NCBI RefSeq assembly: GCF_022829465.1 | Contig: NZ_JAKSXZ010000133.1 | Span: forward strand, 98,719 to 162,718 | Length of the DNA stretch: 64,000 nucleotides | Origin: Methylobacterium sp. J-067 | GTDB lineage: Bacteria > Pseudomonadota > Alphaproteobacteria > Rhizobiales > Beijerinckiaceae | Reading direction: 5' to 3' | Shown: in pieces, positions 8,282 through 16,632 of the stretch | Layout of the letters: each line of letters opens with the position of its first letter | Position numbering within the stretch: the first letter of the stretch is position 1 | The notes under the pieces: generated by a model | What the model was told of the DNA's origin: nothing | The model's database searches: none | Seen by the model: the letters and a program-made list of their open reading frames with translations, nothing else | Program-made: the position numbers and the translations under genes

Positions 8282-10966
8282 TCAGGCCGCACGGGCGGCG
8301 CGGTTGGCCACGAAGGCGCGGGCCTCCGCCGCCGGAAGGGGCTTGCTGAAGAGGAAGCCCTGGACCTCGTTGCAGCCCTCGCGCCGCACCGCCTCCAACT
8401 GCTCCACGGTCTCGACCCCCTCGGCGACGATGCTCATGCCGAGGCTCTGGCCGATGCCGACGACGGCCCGGATGATCGCGGCGGCGTCGGGCTCGGTGAT
8501 GTCGCGGATGAAGGCCCGGTCGATCTTCAGCTTGTCGAAGGGGAAGCGGCGCAAGTAGCTCAGGCTGGAATAGCCGGTGCCGAAATCGTCCAGCGCGATG
8601 CGCACCCCGAGCGCGCGCAGCCGGTGCAGGCAGGCGATCGCCCCGTCCGCGTCCTGCATCAGCACGCCTTCGGTCACTTCGAGCTTCAGCCGCCCGGCCG
8701 GCAGGCCCGTGGTCGCGAGGGCGGTCAGCACCGCCTGTTCCAGGCCGCAGCGGAACTGCACCGGCGAGACGTTGACGCCGATCCACAGATCCTCGTCCCA
8801 GGTCAGGGCCTCGCGGCAGGCCTCCACGAGGGCCCAGGCGCCGAGCTGGGCGATCATCCCGGTCTCCTCGGCGACGGGGATGAAGTCGACGGGGGAGATC
8901 ATGCCGCGCGTCGGGTGCTGCCAGCGCATCAGCGCCTCGAAGCTCACCACCGCGCCGGAGTCCACGTCGATGACCGGCTGGTAGACGAGGAAGAAGTCGC
9001 CCCGCCGGATCGCGTCCTTCATGTCGAGGGCGAGCAGGCCGCGTGTCGAGTTGCGGGTGAGCACGGTGGCCTCGAACAGGCAGTAGGTGTTCCGCCCGGA
9101 CGCCTTCGCCTGGTACATCGCCATGTCGGCCTGCCGGAACACCTCCTCGGCCGTGGCCTCGCTCCCCGAGACGAGGGCGACGCCGATGCTCACCGCGATG
9201 TCGATCGTGCCGCCGTGATGCGGGATCGGCGCGCCGATCGCCGCGATGATCCGCTCGCAGGCCGCGTGGATCGCCCCGTCGTCCGGGACCTCGTCCAGGA
9301 TCACCGCGAACTCGTCGCCGCCGAGCCGGGCCACGATGTCCTGCGGGCCCATCACAGCGCAGATGCGCTCCGCCACCGTGCAGAGCAGCCGGTCGCCCTC
9401 CGCGTGGCCGAACGTGTCGTTGACGGCCTTGAACCGGTCGAGGTCGCAGGCGAGCACCGCGTAGCGCGCGGAGCCGCGGCGGCTGCGCTCCAGCACCTCC
9501 CTCAGGCGGTCGTGGAACAGGGCGCGGTTGGCGAGGCCGGTCAGGGTATCGTGATGGGCCAGATGGATCACGTGCAGCTCGGCCTCCTTGCGGCGCGAGA
9601 TGTCCATGAGCGTCCCGACGATCCGCAGGGCGTGCCCGGCCGCGTCGCGCTCCACCACGCGGGCGCGCAGGAGCACCCAGAGGTAGCGTCCATCCGCGCA
9701 GCGGCGGCGGTACTCGGCCTCGATGGCGAGGCTCGTGCCGGCCAGATGCGCCTGCATCAGGGCGGTCAGTTCCTCGCGGTCGTCGGGGTGGACCGCCTCC
9801 GCGTAGAAGGCGCCGGGCCGGGTCGGCGCGTCGGCGGGATAGCCGAGCTTGGCCGACCAGCGGGGCGAGAGCCACACCGCATCGGTGGCGCGGTCCCAGT
9901 CGAACAGCCCGTCGTCGCCGCTGTCGAGGGCGAGGGCGAGGCGCTCCTCGCTGGTGCGCAGGCGGCCCTGCGTCTCGGCGACCGCCCGCTGGAAGGCAAG
10001 CCGCTGGCGGACCAGGGGCACGAGGAGCAGGATCGCGACGAGGACGATCAGCGCACAGATCGCCGCGAGCCATTGGATGGAGTGGATGAGGGGGGCGCGG
10101 AACGCCGCCTCGGTCATGCCGACGCTGACCATCCAGCCGGCCTCGGGCAGGCGTTCGTAGGACATGCGCACCGGCAGGCCGCGCGGGTTCTTGCCGATCC
10201 AGACGCCCTTCGCGCCGACGCGCTCCGCGAAGCCCGCGATCGTCTGGCCGTAGACCAGCGGGTCGCCCTCGGTGCGGGCGATGACCCGCCCCTGGCGGTC
10301 CGCGAGGCTCGCAAGCTGCTGGGGGCCGAGGCCGCTACGCCGCAGGACCTCGGCGAAGACCGGGGCGTCCACCTCCGCCTCCAGGACGAAGCGCACCGCG
10401 TCCCCGCGCATCACCGGCACGGACAGCACGACGTAGCCGCCGCTGCCCCGCCGGATCAGGTCCGAGAACGAGGCCTCGCTGCGCCCGGCCTTCAGGCCCA
10501 GGCCGGTGCCGCCGTCCGGCGGCGCGCCGGTCCGAAACAGCACGTGCCCCGCGCCGTCGCGGAGGGCGACCTCGATCCGCTCCGGGGCGAAGAGCCGGTG
10601 GATCTGGTCGCGCAGGCGGGCGAAGTCGTTCGTGTCGAGGGCGGGGGAGGTGCCGAGCGCCTTGAGCAGCGCGAGGTGACTCGCGAGATACTGATCGACC
10701 TCGTCCGCCGCCCGCGCGACCTGCGCGGCGACGGACCCGGTGAGGCGGTCCTGCTCGGACGTGACCCAGGCGCGGCCGAGGAGGCCGCAGAGCAGGACGG
10801 AGGGCACGATGAACGCGGCGAACAGGCCGAGCGTGAACCGCACCGAATGGCGGCGCGTGCTCGCCGGATCGGTGGCGGGGACGGGCGTCACCGCCGCCGT
10901 GAGTCTCCGGCGCAGGATGTGGGTTCGCGACAGGAGACCCCTGCCGTTACGATCGGCCGTGCTCAT
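8282..10966 (-). CDS. Membrane-anchored Cache-PAS-GGDEF-EAL c-di-GMP enzyme
   Basis: This 894-residue protein can be read as: transmembrane helix about 45-65, periplasmic Cache-like sensor about 75-310, a second helix about 313-335, PAS about 350-470, GGDEF about 480-640, and EAL about 655-890. The cyclase signature GGDEF is intact, but no RxxD inhibitory site precedes it. The phosphodiesterase residues are intact: EAL in FEALMRW, N in GVNVSPVQFR, E in LEVTEG, DDFGTGYSS, K in KLKIDR and E in AEGVET. It may therefore make or degrade c-di-GMP depending on the periplasmic signal. The start overlaps the upstream PilZ stop by four bases. Confidence 0.92.
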   Translation of the reverse strand: MSTADRNGRGLLSRTHILRRRLTAAVTPVPATDPASTRRHSVRFTLGLFAAFIVPSVLLCGLLGRAWVTSEQDRLTGSVAAQVARAADEVDQYLASHLALLKALGTSPALDTNDFARLRDQIHRLFAPERIEVALRDGAGHVLFRTGAPPDGGTGLGLKAGRSEASFSDLIRRGSGGYVVLSVPVMRGDAVRFVLEAEVDAPVFAEVLRRSGLGPQQLASLADRQGRVIARTEGDPLVYGQTIAGFAERVGAKGVWIGKNPRGLPVRMSYERLPEAGWMVSVGMTEAAFRAPLIHSIQWLAAICALIVLVAILLLVPLVRQRLAFQRAVAETQGRLRTSEERLALALDSGDDGLFDWDRATDAVWLSPRWSAKLGYPADAPTRPGAFYAEAVHPDDREELTALMQAHLAGTSLAIEAEYRRRCADGRYLWVLLRARVVERDAAGHALRIVGTLMDISRRKEAELHVIHLAHHDTLTGLANRALFHDRLREVLERSRRGSARYAVLACDLDRFKAVNDTFGHAEGDRLLCTVAERICAVMGPQDIVARLGGDEFAVILDEVPDDGAIHAACERIIAAIGAPIPHHGGTIDIAVSIGVALVSGSEATAEEVFRQADMAMYQAKASGRNTYCLFEATVLTRNSTRGLLALDMKDAIRRGDFFLVYQPVIDVDSGAVVSFEALMRWQHPTRGMISPVDFIPVAEETGMIAQLGAWALVEACREALTWDEDLWIGVNVSPVQFRCGLEQAVLTALATTGLPAGRLKLEVTEGVLMQDADGAIACLHRLRALGVRIALDDFGTGYSSLSYLRRFPFDKLKIDRAFIRDITEPDAAAIIRAVVGIGQSLGMSIVAEGVETVEQLEAVRREGCNEVQGFLFSKPLPAAEARAFVANRAARAA

Positions 10967-11577
10967 AATTTGACACGCTCGTCGAAGTTCTCGGAGGTGA
11001 AGGGCGTGAGGAACTGGACGGCGATGCCGTCATCGAGCAGCCGCACCACCGTGGCGAAGCGCTCGCCGACGCGGACGCGGGCCCCGACGAAGGGGCCGTC
11101 CCGGGTGCTGAGGCGGATTGCCGCGCCCGACATCGAGATGTTGAGAACCGTGCCGGTCAGGACGATCTGCTCGCCGAGCCGCACCTCGACATCCTTGTGC
11201 AGGGGGACGATCCGGGGCGCGCGGCGCAGCTCCGTCGTCTCGTTGCGGGTCTTCGCCCACCATTCGAGCTGCGCCGTGATCCGGTCCCGGCGCGTCGGTT
11301 TGATCTGGAATGCGACGACGAACCCGGTCGACGTCGTGGCGATGGCCCGTCCCGGCAGAATTCCGACCTGATCGAAATAGCAAACGACGACTTGGCCCGT
11401 GCTGATCGTCGAGGCGACAGTCAGTTCGGCGGATTGAATGCTGACGTTGCGGGCGATGCAGGAATATTCATCGCCGTTCGACAGCAGGACCCGGCCGGTC
11501 AGGACGTCCTCGGCCTGGGTCGAGCGTGCAATCTCAAGTTTTCGACGTTCGAGTGTCGCTGCTTCCAGTTTTGGCAT
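10963..11577 (-). CDS. PilZ-domain protein (first gene of c-di-GMP operon)
   Basis: This 204-residue protein has a C-terminal PilZ domain with RRAPRIVPLHK and NISMSG, the residues that bind c-di-GMP. The N-terminal part (YSCIARNVSIQSAELTVAS, then YFDQVGILPGRAIA) looks like a second PilZ-like barrel that keeps an NVSIQSA-type loop but lacks the arginines. It is the promoter-proximal gene of a three-gene unit running to 7682. A PilZ receptor translated in coupling with a GGDEF-EAL enzyme suggests local signalling. Confidence 0.88.
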   Translation of the reverse strand: MPKLEAATLERRKLEIARSTQAEDVLTGRVLLSNGDEYSCIARNVSIQSAELTVASTISTGQVVVCYFDQVGILPGRAIATTSTGFVVAFQIKPTRRDRITAQLEWWAKTRNETTELRRAPRIVPLHKDVEVRLGEQIVLTGTVLNISMSGAAIRLSTRDGPFVGARVRVGERFATVVRLLDDGIAVQFLTPFTSENFDERVKL

Positions 11578-11823
11578 CGCGTCGGTTCAAGTCGTTTCGG
11601 GGAGTGAGGCCCCCTTGATTGCCTGACACCGCAGAGACAGCCGCATCTGATCCGAGGAACAATTCGGCCCTCTCTGCTTCCGCGATACTATGGCAGTGCT
11701 CGTTAAAAAAGACCTATAGCTCCAATCTAGCCGGAGTAATGGAAGTTTTTATACAATCTCTTGGAAGTAGGGCCGTACCAGTAGGTGGGCTGATGACTTC
11801 GGTTTTTGAATGCCGAATGCAAA

Positions 11824-11844
11824 GGGCCCCCGGCGAGGGGGCCC
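11824..11844 (-). terminator. Probable intrinsic terminator of the SDR/FAH operon
   Basis: A perfect 8-base GC stem (GGGCCCCC, 5-base loop, GGGGGCCC) lies just downstream of the SDR stop. Read on the minus strand it is followed by TTTGCATT, a weak U-tract. It would end the FAH-SDR transcript before the PilZ promoter region. Confidence 0.6.
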
Positions 11845-11850
11845 CCGCCC

Positions 11851-12597
11851 TCAATAGGTCGCGCGGCCGCCCGAGACGTCGAACACCGCCCCCGTGGAGA
11901 ACGAGGCTTCCTCGCTCGCGAGCCAGCAAATCAGCGCGCAGACTTCGTCGATCCCGCCGAACCGGCCGAGCGGGATCTTCGAGAGCATGAAGTCGATGTG
12001 CTCCTGCGTCATTTGGTCGAAGATCGCCGTGCGCACCGCCGCCGGAGTGACGCAGTTCACGCGGATCTCGGTCTTGGCGAGTTCCTTGCCGAGCGACTTG
12101 GTCAGCCCGATCACCGCTGCCTTCGAGGCCGAATAGGCGGAAGCGTTGGGGTTGCCCTCCTTGCCGGCGATGGAGGCGACGTTGACGATCCGCCCGTAGC
12201 CGTTCCGCTCCAGGGCGGGCACGGCCGCCTGGTTGCAGTAGAACAGGCCATTCAGGTTCACGTCGATGACCCGGCGCCACGCCTCCGCCGGGTAATCCTT
12301 CACGGTGGTGTTCGGCCCGGTGATGCCGGCGCTGCAGACCAGCACGTCGAGGCCGCCCAGCGCCGCGAGGCTCCCCGCCATCGCCCGCGCCACCGCGTCG
12401 GGATCGGCGATGTCGAGGGCCTGCACGTCGGCGGCCCCGGTCGCCTCCTTCGCCTTGGCCAGGGCCTCGGCGTTGAGGTCCCACAGGCTCACCTGCGCCC
12501 CCTCCGCGCCCAGGCGCGTGGCGACCGCGAGGCCGATGCCGGAGGCGCCCCCGGTGACGATGGCCCGGCGGCCCTGGAAGCGGTTCGCGAAGGCCAT
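11851..12597 (-). CDS. SDR-family NAD(P)-dependent dehydrogenase, probably 2-keto-3-deoxy-sugar-acid type
   Basis: This classical short-chain dehydrogenase has 248 residues. It shows the cofactor motif TGGASGIG near residue 15, an acidic D at the end of strand 2 (SLWDLN) favouring NAD, the NxAG-like CSAG, a catalytic Ser in VNVASIAGKEGN, and YSASK. It is three bases downstream of the FAH-hydrolase gene. That pairing is typical of the non-phosphorylative fucose, rhamnose and arabinose pathways, where an SDR oxidises the 2-keto-3-deoxy acid at C4 and the FAH enzyme cleaves the diketo product. The exact sugar cannot be told from sequence. Confidence 0.85.
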   Translation of the reverse strand: MAFANRFQGRRAIVTGGASGIGLAVATRLGAEGAQVSLWDLNAEALAKAKEATGAADVQALDIADPDAVARAMAGSLAALGGLDVLVCSAGITGPNTTVKDYPAEAWRRVIDVNLNGLFYCNQAAVPALERNGYGRIVNVASIAGKEGNPNASAYSASKAAVIGLTKSLGKELAKTEIRVNCVTPAAVRTAIFDQMTQEHIDFMLSKIPLGRFGGIDEVCALICWLASEEASFSTGAVFDVSGGRATY

Positions 12598-12600
12598 GGT

Positions 12601-13461
12601 TCAGCCCTCCCGCCGCTGCCAGGCCAGCACGTCCTGGCGCTGCTGCCCCAGCTTCTCGATGCCGAGGGTCATCACGTCGCCGGGCTTCAGGTAGACCGGG
12701 TTCGGCTTGATGCCCATGCCGACGCCGGGGGGCGTGCCGGTGGTGATCACGTCGCCCGGCATCAGCGTCATGAAGCGGCTGACGTAGCTGACGATGTGCG
12801 CGCAGGTGAAGATCATCGTCCGGGTGTTCCCGGTCTGCATCCGCTGGCCGTTGAGGTCGAGCCAGAGGTCCAGCGCCTGCGGGTCGCCGACCTCGTCGGC
12901 GGTGACGAGCCAGGGGCCGACCGGCCCGAACGTGTCGCAGCCCTTGCCCTTGTCCCAGGTGCCGCCGCGCTCGATCTGGTATTCGCGCTCGCTCACGTCG
13001 TTGACGAGGCAATAGCCGGCAACATGATCCAGCGCCTCCGCCTCGGAGACGTACGCAGCGCGCCGGCCGATGACGATGCCGAGTTCGACCTCCCAATCGC
13101 CCTTCACCGCATCCTTGGGCAGCATCACCGGATCGTTCGGCCCGTTGAGGGACGAGATCGCCTTGGTGAAGATCACCGGCTCGGAGGGGATCGGCAGGTT
13201 CGATTCGGCGGCGTGGTCGGCATAGTTCAGGCCGATGGCGATGAACTTGCCGATGCCCGCCACCGGCACGCCGAGGCGCGGCTCGCCCGCGACCACGGGA
13301 AGGCTCTCCGGCGCCAGGGCGGCGAGCTTGGCGAGCCCGTCCGGCCCAAGGCTGCGCCCGTCGATGTCGGGGACATGGCCCGAGAGGTCGCGGATGCGAC
13401 CCTCGCCGTCGAGCAGGCCGGGCTTCTCCTGGCCCGCCGGGCCGTAGCGCAGAAGCTTCAT
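12601..13461 (-). CDS. Fumarylacetoacetate-hydrolase-family protein (2,4-diketo-3-deoxy-sugar-acid hydrolase candidate)
   Basis: This 286-residue FAH-family enzyme starts at MKLLRYGPAGQEKPG. The frame is open further upstream, but that part crosses the divergent promoter. Metal-binding and catalytic elements are visible: IGLNYADHAAE, the acidic triad region KGDWEVELGIVIG, GRGGTWDKGKGCD-like loop, and the C-terminal GDVITTGTPPGVGMG. The family hydrolyses C-C bonds in acylpyruvates. Its partner SDR suggests a substrate such as 2,4-diketo-3-deoxy-L-fuconate or a related acid. The operon is divergent from the IclR gene, which is the likely regulator. Confidence 0.85.
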   Translation of the reverse strand: MKLLRYGPAGQEKPGLLDGEGRIRDLSGHVPDIDGRSLGPDGLAKLAALAPESLPVVAGEPRLGVPVAGIGKFIAIGLNYADHAAESNLPIPSEPVIFTKAISSLNGPNDPVMLPKDAVKGDWEVELGIVIGRRAAYVSEAEALDHVAGYCLVNDVSEREYQIERGGTWDKGKGCDTFGPVGPWLVTADEVGDPQALDLWLDLNGQRMQTGNTRTMIFTCAHIVSYVSRFMTLMPGDVITTGTPPGVGMGIKPNPVYLKPGDVMTLGIEKLGQQRQDVLAWQRREG

Positions 13462-13488
13462 GGTGCGTCTCTCCCTCGCCCTTGCTAA

Positions 13489-13524
13489 ATCCCATATTGT
13501 GGGATAGCGTTTTCCTATATGGGA
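13489..13524. promoter_or_regulatory. Probable IclR operator between FAH and IclR genes
   Basis: The 91-base divergent gap holds ATCCCA-TATTG-TGGGAT (13489-13505), a perfect 6-base inverted repeat. A further copy of the half-site, ATATGGGA, lies at 13517-13524 and is the exact reverse complement of TCCCATAT at 13490-13497. Three half-sites with about 27-base periodicity fit IclR-family tetramer binding. Confidence 0.65.
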
Positions 13525-13552
13525 CGTTAACGGCGGGAGAGGAGCGGCGTCA

Positions 13553-14308
13553 ATGTCCAAGCCCGTATCGGGCAGCCAGACCCTGCTGCGCGGGCTCGAC
13601 GTGCTGGACGCGGTGGCGGCGGGGGCGAGCGACCTGCCGTCCCTGTCGGCGGCGCTCGGCACCACCCGCTCGACCACGCACCGTCTGGCGGCGGCTTTGG
13701 TGGAGCGGCGCTTCCTCACCTTCGTCCCGCGCGAGGGCTACCGGCTGGGGCCGAAGCTGATGGAACTCGGCTTCCGCGCGCAGGCGACGATGGCGGTGGC
13801 GCAGGTGGCCCGGCCGCATCTGGAGCGCCTGTCGGAGACCTGCGAGGACACGATCCATCTCGGCGTCCTCGACGGCGAGTGGGCGCTCTACCTCGACAAG
13901 ATCCCCGGGCGGCGGCGGGTCGAGATCAGCTCGCGGGTGGGCGAGCGCCAGCCGGTCTGGTCCACGGGGCTCGGCAAGGCGCTGATCCTCGACCTCGGCG
14001 AGGCGCGCTGGCGCGATTTCTACCGGGTCGGCGAGGCGCGCGGCGCACATCCGCCGCGCGACCTCGACACGTGGCTGACGCGGATGCGCGACTACGCGGA
14101 GCGGGGCATCGCCTTCGACCACGAGGAGAACGAGCCGGAGGTGCGCTGCGTCGCGGCGCCGATCCGCGACGCCTCGGGCGCCATCGTCGCCGGGCTCAGT
14201 GTGTCGAGCACGGCGCAGTACATGGATGCCGGGCGGATGGAGCACCTGACCGGCGAGGTGCGCGCCACCGCCCGGACGATCAGCCGAGCGCTCGGCTGGT
14301 CCGGGTAG
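13553..14308 (+). CDS. IclR-family transcriptional regulator
   Basis: This 251-residue regulator has an N-terminal winged helix (LLRGLDVLDAVAAG to LAAALVERRFLTF, about 10-60) and a C-terminal effector-binding GAF-like IclR domain. The latter shows PHLERLSETCEDTIHLGVLDG, RVGERQPVWSTGLGKALI, and RCVAAPIRDASGAIVAGLSVS. The start follows GGGAGAGGAG about a dozen bases upstream. It is divergent from the FAH/SDR operon and likely controls it and itself through the repeats in the gap, with a sugar-acid intermediate as probable effector. Confidence 0.9.
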   Translation: MSKPVSGSQTLLRGLDVLDAVAAGASDLPSLSAALGTTRSTTHRLAAALVERRFLTFVPREGYRLGPKLMELGFRAQATMAVAQVARPHLERLSETCEDTIHLGVLDGEWALYLDKIPGRRRVEISSRVGERQPVWSTGLGKALILDLGEARWRDFYRVGEARGAHPPRDLDTWLTRMRDYAERGIAFDHEENEPEVRCVAAPIRDASGAIVAGLSVSSTAQYMDAGRMEHLTGEVRATARTISRALGWSG

Positions 14309-14312
14309 GGAT

Positions 14313-15386
14313 CTATCGCCCGGCGGGCTCGTGGATCGGGCAGCCGTTGAAGCGCTCGCGGAACTGCGCGGAGTGCTTGTAGGGCGCGTTGCGGGCGCGG
14401 TTGATGTTGCCGAGGGGCCTGTGGGCGTCGAGCCCGGTCCAGACGCTGAAGCGCATCTGTTCGTCCACCGCCTGGACCCGCGCGGGATCCCAGCTGTCCT
14501 GCGGGCCGACGGTGATCGTGGCGACCGTCTGGAACGGCGCCTCCTCCTCGTCCCACTGCACTGTCGGGTCCTCGACCGGCTGGCGCTCCAGGTCGCGACA
14601 GAGCTGCACGCGGAACTCCCAGACGCCCTGGATGCCGCGCATCTCGGATTGCACCGTCTCGCGGATGGCGTTCGGGCGGCCGGAGGCGTCGATCTCGGTG
14701 CCGGTGAGGGCGGTGAGCGCCGGGGCGACGGGACGCACCGAGAACTTGGCGATGTAGTCGCCGTAGCGGAACGGCGTGACGCTGTAATAGGTCTCGCCGA
14801 GGGGATCGACGTTGGGCGCGCCGCCGAGGGAGGCGAGGGTCGTGCTCTCGACGCCCACCGCCTGCAGCGCCTTGTTGACCCCGCGCAGCACGGTGGAGCC
14901 GAACACCTTCAGGCCCTCGGCCCGGTCGGTGGTGGCGGCCAGCAGCTTCAGGCTGCCGAGGAACTTGTCGGCGCTCGGCGCCTGGAAGACCGGCCCGTTG
15001 ACCATGATGAAGTTCTGCGTCGTCCCCTCCGCGTCCGGCAGGCGCGGGCCGGCTGCGTCGAGCACCTTGAGGGCGAGGCCGCGCGGCAGGGAGACCGAAT
15101 CCGGCAGGATGTCGCCCGCGTTGGTGGACATCCGCAGGTAGACCTTGTGATCGCCGGGGGTGGCGAACAGGCCCTGCGCCAGCTCGGGCGGCAGACCGGC
15201 CTCGACGCGCATCGTCCCTTCGAGGATGCCGTGCGACTTGGCATGGACCGAGCGGACGGCGTGGCCGGAATCGTCGGCGACCCGCTGAAGGATCGTGTCG
15301 AAGGTCTGGCACAGGCCTTCGATGGTCTTGTCTTCGTCGGGCTTCACGGTCTCGACGTCCGGGCTATAGCGAACGGGTGCTTGCAA
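14313..15386 (-). CDS. Catalase-superfamily haem protein (paralogue 1)
   Basis: This 357-residue protein belongs to the short catalase-related (SrpA-like) family. I chose the TTG start at 15386: GGAG lies seven bases upstream, and the resulting N-terminus MQAPVRYSPDVETVKPDED aligns with the neighbour's MSYLRYAPDIETPAPDEQD. The catalase distal histidine motif is seen as VRSVHAKSHG, and GDYIAKFSV and LDAHRPLGNINRAR mark the family core. It lacks the C-terminal part of full catalases. It may use peroxide or organic hydroperoxides; the activity is not predictable. Confidence 0.82.
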   Translation of the reverse strand: MQAPVRYSPDVETVKPDEDKTIEGLCQTFDTILQRVADDSGHAVRSVHAKSHGILEGTMRVEAGLPPELAQGLFATPGDHKVYLRMSTNAGDILPDSVSLPRGLALKVLDAAGPRLPDAEGTTQNFIMVNGPVFQAPSADKFLGSLKLLAATTDRAEGLKVFGSTVLRGVNKALQAVGVESTTLASLGGAPNVDPLGETYYSVTPFRYGDYIAKFSVRPVAPALTALTGTEIDASGRPNAIRETVQSEMRGIQGVWEFRVQLCRDLERQPVEDPTVQWDEEEAPFQTVATITVGPQDSWDPARVQAVDEQMRFSVWTGLDAHRPLGNINRARNAPYKHSAQFRERFNGCPIHEPAGR

Positions 15387-15543
15387 GGTCCGTCTCCAGG
15401 ATAGGCTCGGAGAGAGAACGACTTGAGGAACGGCCCCGTTCCGGGTTGTGCGGCATTCAATCGCCCTCGTGTCTTTCGCCGGGAACGGGGCCGCATCGGC
15501 GGGTTTGTCAGCGAAAGCGACCCGTCCGTCCCCGTGAGGTCCC

Positions 15544-16626
15544 ATGAGCTACCTGCGCTACGCACCCGACATCGAGACGCCGGCCCCGGACGAGCAAGAC
15601 TCCATCGACGGCATCATCCAGGGCATGACCCAGCAATCGCAGGTCGTGGAGAAGCGCGAGCATCATGCGGTGCGGGCGAGCCACGCCAAGAGCACTGCCT
15701 GCGTCACGGGCGAGCTGATCGTTCCCGAGGGCCTGCCGGCCGAGCTGGCGCAGGGCCTGTTCGCCAAGCCCGGCCGCCATCCGGTGGCCGTGCGCTTCGC
15801 GCAGGGGCCGGGGGAGACCCTGGGCGACCGGGTCTCGACCCATCGCGGCCTGTCGCTCAAGGTGTTCGACGTGCCCGGCGAGAAGCTGCCGGGCCATGCA
15901 GCCGAGACGCAGGATTTCGTGCTGGCGACCGGCACGACCTTCCCCTCCGGCACGGCGGCGGGGTTCCTGCGCGACGGCACGGTGATCGGCAAGGCGACCG
16001 GCCTGCCCGAGGGGGTGAAGAGCGCGGTGGCCGCCACCGCCCGCAACCTCAACCGGGTGTTGCACGCCTTCGGCACGGAGAGCGCGCGGGCCGGCTTCTT
16101 CGGCTACCCGTTCAGCCATCCGATCGCCGACAGCTATTTCAGCCAGGCGCCGATGCGCTTCGGCGATTACGTCGCCAAGCTCGGGGCGGTGCCGGTGGGC
16201 GAGGCGCAGCGCGCCCTCTCGGATTGGCGCCTCGATCCGCACGCGGACGAGGACGGGTTCCGCCATGCCGCCACGGCGTTCTTCCGCGAGCATGAGGCGG
16301 TGTTCGAACTGAAGGCGCAGCTCTGGGCGGATGCGGAGCGCCAGCCCATCGAGGATTCCTCCGTCGACTGGCCGGTGGAGATCAGCCCCTACCGCACCGT
16401 GGCGACGATCCGCCTGCCGCGCCAGGATGCCTATTCCGCCGAGCGCGTCCGCTACTTCGATGAGGTGATGACCTTCCGGCCGGCGCACAGCCTCGCCCTG
16501 CACCGGCCCCTCGGGTCGATCATGCGGGCGCGGCTTCAGGTCTACCGGGCGCTCAGCGATTTCCGGCACCGGGAGAACGGGATCCAGGCCGAGGACACGG
16601 CCGCCATCGACCGCATCCCGGCCTGA
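15544..16626 (+). CDS. Catalase-superfamily haem protein (paralogue 2)
   Basis: This 360-residue protein is a diverged paralogue of the divergently transcribed gene to its left. Shared landmarks are VRASHAKSTACVTGEL (distal His region), LPAELAQGLFAKPGRHPVAVRF, MRFGDYVAKLG and LALHRPLGSIMRAR. The start is ATG at 15544, with GTGAGG about eight bases upstream. No signal peptide is visible, so it is probably cytoplasmic. A head-to-head pair of short catalase-like genes suggests a duplicated peroxide-handling pair under a shared promoter region. Confidence 0.85.
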   Translation: MSYLRYAPDIETPAPDEQDSIDGIIQGMTQQSQVVEKREHHAVRASHAKSTACVTGELIVPEGLPAELAQGLFAKPGRHPVAVRFAQGPGETLGDRVSTHRGLSLKVFDVPGEKLPGHAAETQDFVLATGTTFPSGTAAGFLRDGTVIGKATGLPEGVKSAVAATARNLNRVLHAFGTESARAGFFGYPFSHPIADSYFSQAPMRFGDYVAKLGAVPVGEAQRALSDWRLDPHADEDGFRHAATAFFREHEAVFELKAQLWADAERQPIEDSSVDWPVEISPYRTVATIRLPRQDAYSAERVRYFDEVMTFRPAHSLALHRPLGSIMRARLQVYRALSDFRHRENGIQAEDTAAIDRIPA

Positions 16627-16632
16627 GGCGCA

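Noticed and set aside
8282..10966. Product-inhibition I-site in the GGDEF domain
   Set aside because: The residues before GGDEF are PQDIVARL, with no RxxD at the required distance.
7700..11371. Very long plus-strand open frame opposite the PilZ/GGDEF operon
   Set aside because: It is antisense to three well-supported genes and has a low-complexity, Arg/Gly/Ala-rich product typical of GC-rich shadow frames.
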